Shown: positions 62,692 to 64,000 of the stretch, one piece after another
How positions within the stretch are numbered: position 1 is the first letter of the stretch
How the letters are laid out: the number at the start of each line of letters is the position of its first letter
Source: Azotobacter beijerinckii
Lineage (GTDB): Bacteria; Pseudomonadota; Gammaproteobacteria; Pseudomonadales; Pseudomonadaceae
DNA: 64,000 nt
Direction of reading: 5' to 3'
Assembly: GCF_900110885.1 (NCBI RefSeq)
Contig: NZ_FOFJ01000016.1
Coordinates: 32,441-96,440, forward strand
Program-made: the position numbers and the translations under genes
The notes under the pieces: generated by a model
What the model saw: the letters and a program-made list of their open reading frames with translations, nothing else
Told to the model about the DNA's origin: nothing
Database searches by the model: none

Positions 62692-62952
62692 ATGAAACGC
62701 TTCATGCCGGTCATTATCGCCGCTGTCGCTTGTGCCGTACTGAACAGCGAAATGATCCAGGCGGCCGAACAACAGCCCAAGGTCGAAACCTACAGTTACG
62801 GCACCAAACTGGATATTGCCAAAGTTATCAGTGTCGAAACTCCGGCCAGGGTTTGCGAGGCCGTTCCCGTCCATATGGTCTACGAAGACCATCAGGGTCA
62901 GCGGCACGTTCTCGAATACCGGGTGATGGGCACGGGTTGCCAAATCCACTGA
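62692..62952 (+). CDS. DUF2790 secreted small protein (copy 2)
   Basis: This 86-residue protein has a signal peptide (cleaved near IQAAEQQP, about residue 23) and a DUF2790 domain (YSYGTKLDIAKVISVETPAR...HVLEYRVMGTGC). It is nearly identical to copy 3, which lies 94 bp downstream, a recent tandem duplication. Two cysteines in the mature part could form a disulfide. The ribosome site is weak (AGGACATTCAAC), and the same leader precedes copy 3. Function unknown. Confidence 0.8.
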   Translation: MKRFMPVIIAAVACAVLNSEMIQAAEQQPKVETYSYGTKLDIAKVISVETPARVCEAVPVHMVYEDHQGQRHVLEYRVMGTGCQIH

Positions 62953-63046
62953 GACGGGGCGTGTCTTTTCCCGTCGCGCAAGCAAGGGCTCCGTCCGTTA
63001 TTCGACCTTGGCCAGCAGGCCGGTTTATACACTCAGGACATTCAAC

Positions 63047-63307
63047 ATGAAACGCTTCATGCCGGTCGTTATCGCTGCCATCGCCTGTGCCGTATCGGCC
63101 AGCGAAATGATCCAGGCGGCCGAACGACAGCCCAAGGCCGAAACCTACAGTTACGGCACCAAACTGGACATTGCCAAAGTCATCAGCGTCGAAGAGCCGG
63201 CCAACGTCTGCGAGGCCGTCCCCGTCCATATGGTCTACGAAGACCATCAGGGACACCGGCACGTCCTCGAATACAGCGTCATGGGCAAAGGCTGTTCGAA
63301 CAACTAA
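63047..63307 (+). CDS. DUF2790 secreted small protein (copy 3)
   Basis: This 86-residue tandem duplicate of copy 2 has the same signal peptide and DUF2790 domain (YSYGTKLDIAKVISVEEPAN...HVLEYSVMGKGC). The duplication includes the leader AGGACATTCAACATGAAACG. Differences are few and mostly conservative, consistent with a functional copy. A perfect 14-bp hairpin follows the stop. Confidence 0.8.
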   Translation: MKRFMPVVIAAIACAVSASEMIQAAERQPKAETYSYGTKLDIAKVISVEEPANVCEAVPVHMVYEDHQGHRHVLEYSVMGKGCSNN

Positions 63308-63309
63308 GA

Positions 63310-63340
63310 GCTGCTTCTTCCCGTCACGGGAAGAAGCAGC
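63310..63340 (+). terminator. Terminator-like hairpin after DUF2790 copy 3
   Basis: GCTGCTTCTTCCCG (63310-63323) and its perfect complement (63327-63340) enclose a 3-base loop, directly after the stop. It is followed by AAAATT rather than a U-run. Confidence 0.6.
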
Positions 63341-63697
63341 AAAATTGATCGGCGACCGGCATCAGCGGATGCCTGAGCGAACCCAGCTACCCATGCAGGC
63401 CGTCTAATTCTTGCACGCCGTCTCGAGGCCGCGGTGGCTGCCCGGCTGCAGGGGCGTTCCATGCCCGGCTCGGCCTGATCAAGCGGATCGACCGCCTGCT
63501 GCAGGCTGAGCGGGGCTGTTCTACTGGGTGGTAGGGGACATCGGTCAGTTTGGCGACAACCAACGTCGCCTGCCCAGCCCGAGGCCTCGATACTGTGTTG
63601 CCGCTCCTCGCCATAGCTCGGCTATGACTCGTCGCGGCGCCTTGTCTCGAAACCCCGGTCATCCGAACTTGAGTTAATCAACTAGAGCATTTTTACC
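63341..63697. other. Region between DUF2790 copy 3 and IS630
   Basis: No supported gene. The sequence 63570-63660 (with GCCATAGCTCGGCTATGACT) has the look of old insertion-sequence debris. An AT-rich stretch 63670-63710 probably contains the outer end of the IS630 element at the right edge. Confidence 0.35.
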
Positions 63698-64000
63698 TTA
63701 TCCCGATTCATATCCGGCTGCCTCGAAGTAGTGCCTGCAGTCCTGCGCCGAGAACTGCCCGATTGCCTCGCCAATGCTCTGCCACAACTCCGGCACGGTC
63801 CGCGCCGCCGCCTTTCGCAGCAGCGCCTTGAGCTTGGAGAAGGCCATCTCGATCGGGTTCAGGTCGGGGCTATAGGGAGGCAGGTAGCGCAGTGTGGCTC
63901 CTGCGCCTTCAATGGCCTGGCGTACCCCCGCGACCTTGTGGGCCGGTAGGTTGTCCATCACCACGATATCGCCGGGCGTCAGCTCGGGAACCAGGACCTG
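63698..64000 (-). mobile_element. IS630-family transposase, C-terminal part (cut by window edge)
   Basis: The minus-strand frame runs in from the right edge and encodes the last 100 residues of an IS630/Tc1-mariner-type transposase. [17 protein letters not shown] contains the second catalytic Asp, and [20 protein letters not shown] contains the final catalytic Glu. No stop or frameshift interrupts it, so this copy may be intact beyond the window. The element's right part and terminal repeat are not visible. Confidence 0.85.

Noticed and set aside
63387..63662. Minus-strand frame of 91 codons near the right end
   Set aside because: No recognisable domain; the region looks like insertion-sequence debris.

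Overview
The window is high-GC gammaproteobacterial DNA. Gene content (OprD porins, tctCBA-tctDE, liu genes, DUF2790 proteins, AANAANAA translational motifs) points to Pseudomonadaceae, Pseudomonas or Azotobacter. The genus is an inference from gene content. No rRNA, tRNA or CRISPR array was seen.

Layout. (1) 0-9.7 kb: a di/tricarboxylate utilisation block with the end of tcuB, a LysR regulator, a PrpF/GalD-type isomerase, DctA, a CitMHS metal-citrate symporter, TerC, an OprD porin and an AbrB-family membrane protein. (2) 9.8-15.8 kb: a minus-strand RND efflux operon (permease, adaptor, outer-membrane factor) whose permease has a histidine-rich cytoplasmic loop. (3) 16-19.7 kb: a decayed serine recombinase, a second OprD porin with a long structured leader, and IS200/IS605-like debris. 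(4) 19.7-32.2 kb: an accessory glycan island with two paralogous 2OG-Fe(II) oxygenases, a GT4 and a GT2 glycosyltransferase, and three large paralogous proteins that appear to fuse a GT8-like domain, a degenerate methyltransferase-like domain and an ELM1-like domain. (5) 32.6-48.7 kb: leucine/isovalerate catabolism liuABCD and liuE, split by a 2840-residue cyclic beta-1,2-glucan synthase. (6) 48.8-57.6 kb: an ion channel, then the tricarboxylate transport system: a second TctC with an AbrB protein, tctCBA, and divergent tctDE. (7) 57.9-64 kb: three DUF2790 secreted proteins, IS5 and IS630 remnants, a DUF4160 fragment and an adaptor/permease/ATPase export operon.

The main regulatory observation links regions 3 and 6. 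The second oprD, the tctCBA operon and the second tctC each carry GAAAG direct repeats 11 bp apart, at an identical distance from a CTAGG(A/C)T -10-like element. This is a candidate TctD operator. Their leaders carry AAC repeats matching the Pseudomonas Hfq/Crc motif (AANAANAA) and short open frames. In three cases the repeats sit in the loop of a hairpin whose stem holds the Shine-Dalgarno sequence. A weaker version precedes the first oprD. Tricarboxylate uptake may therefore be induced by TctDE at transcription and held down by Hfq/Crc at translation.

Mobile-element remnants and REP-like hairpins recur throughout. One REP-like hairpin lies in frame inside liuD. The glycan island, the split liu cluster and the tct region look like the places of most recent rearrangement.
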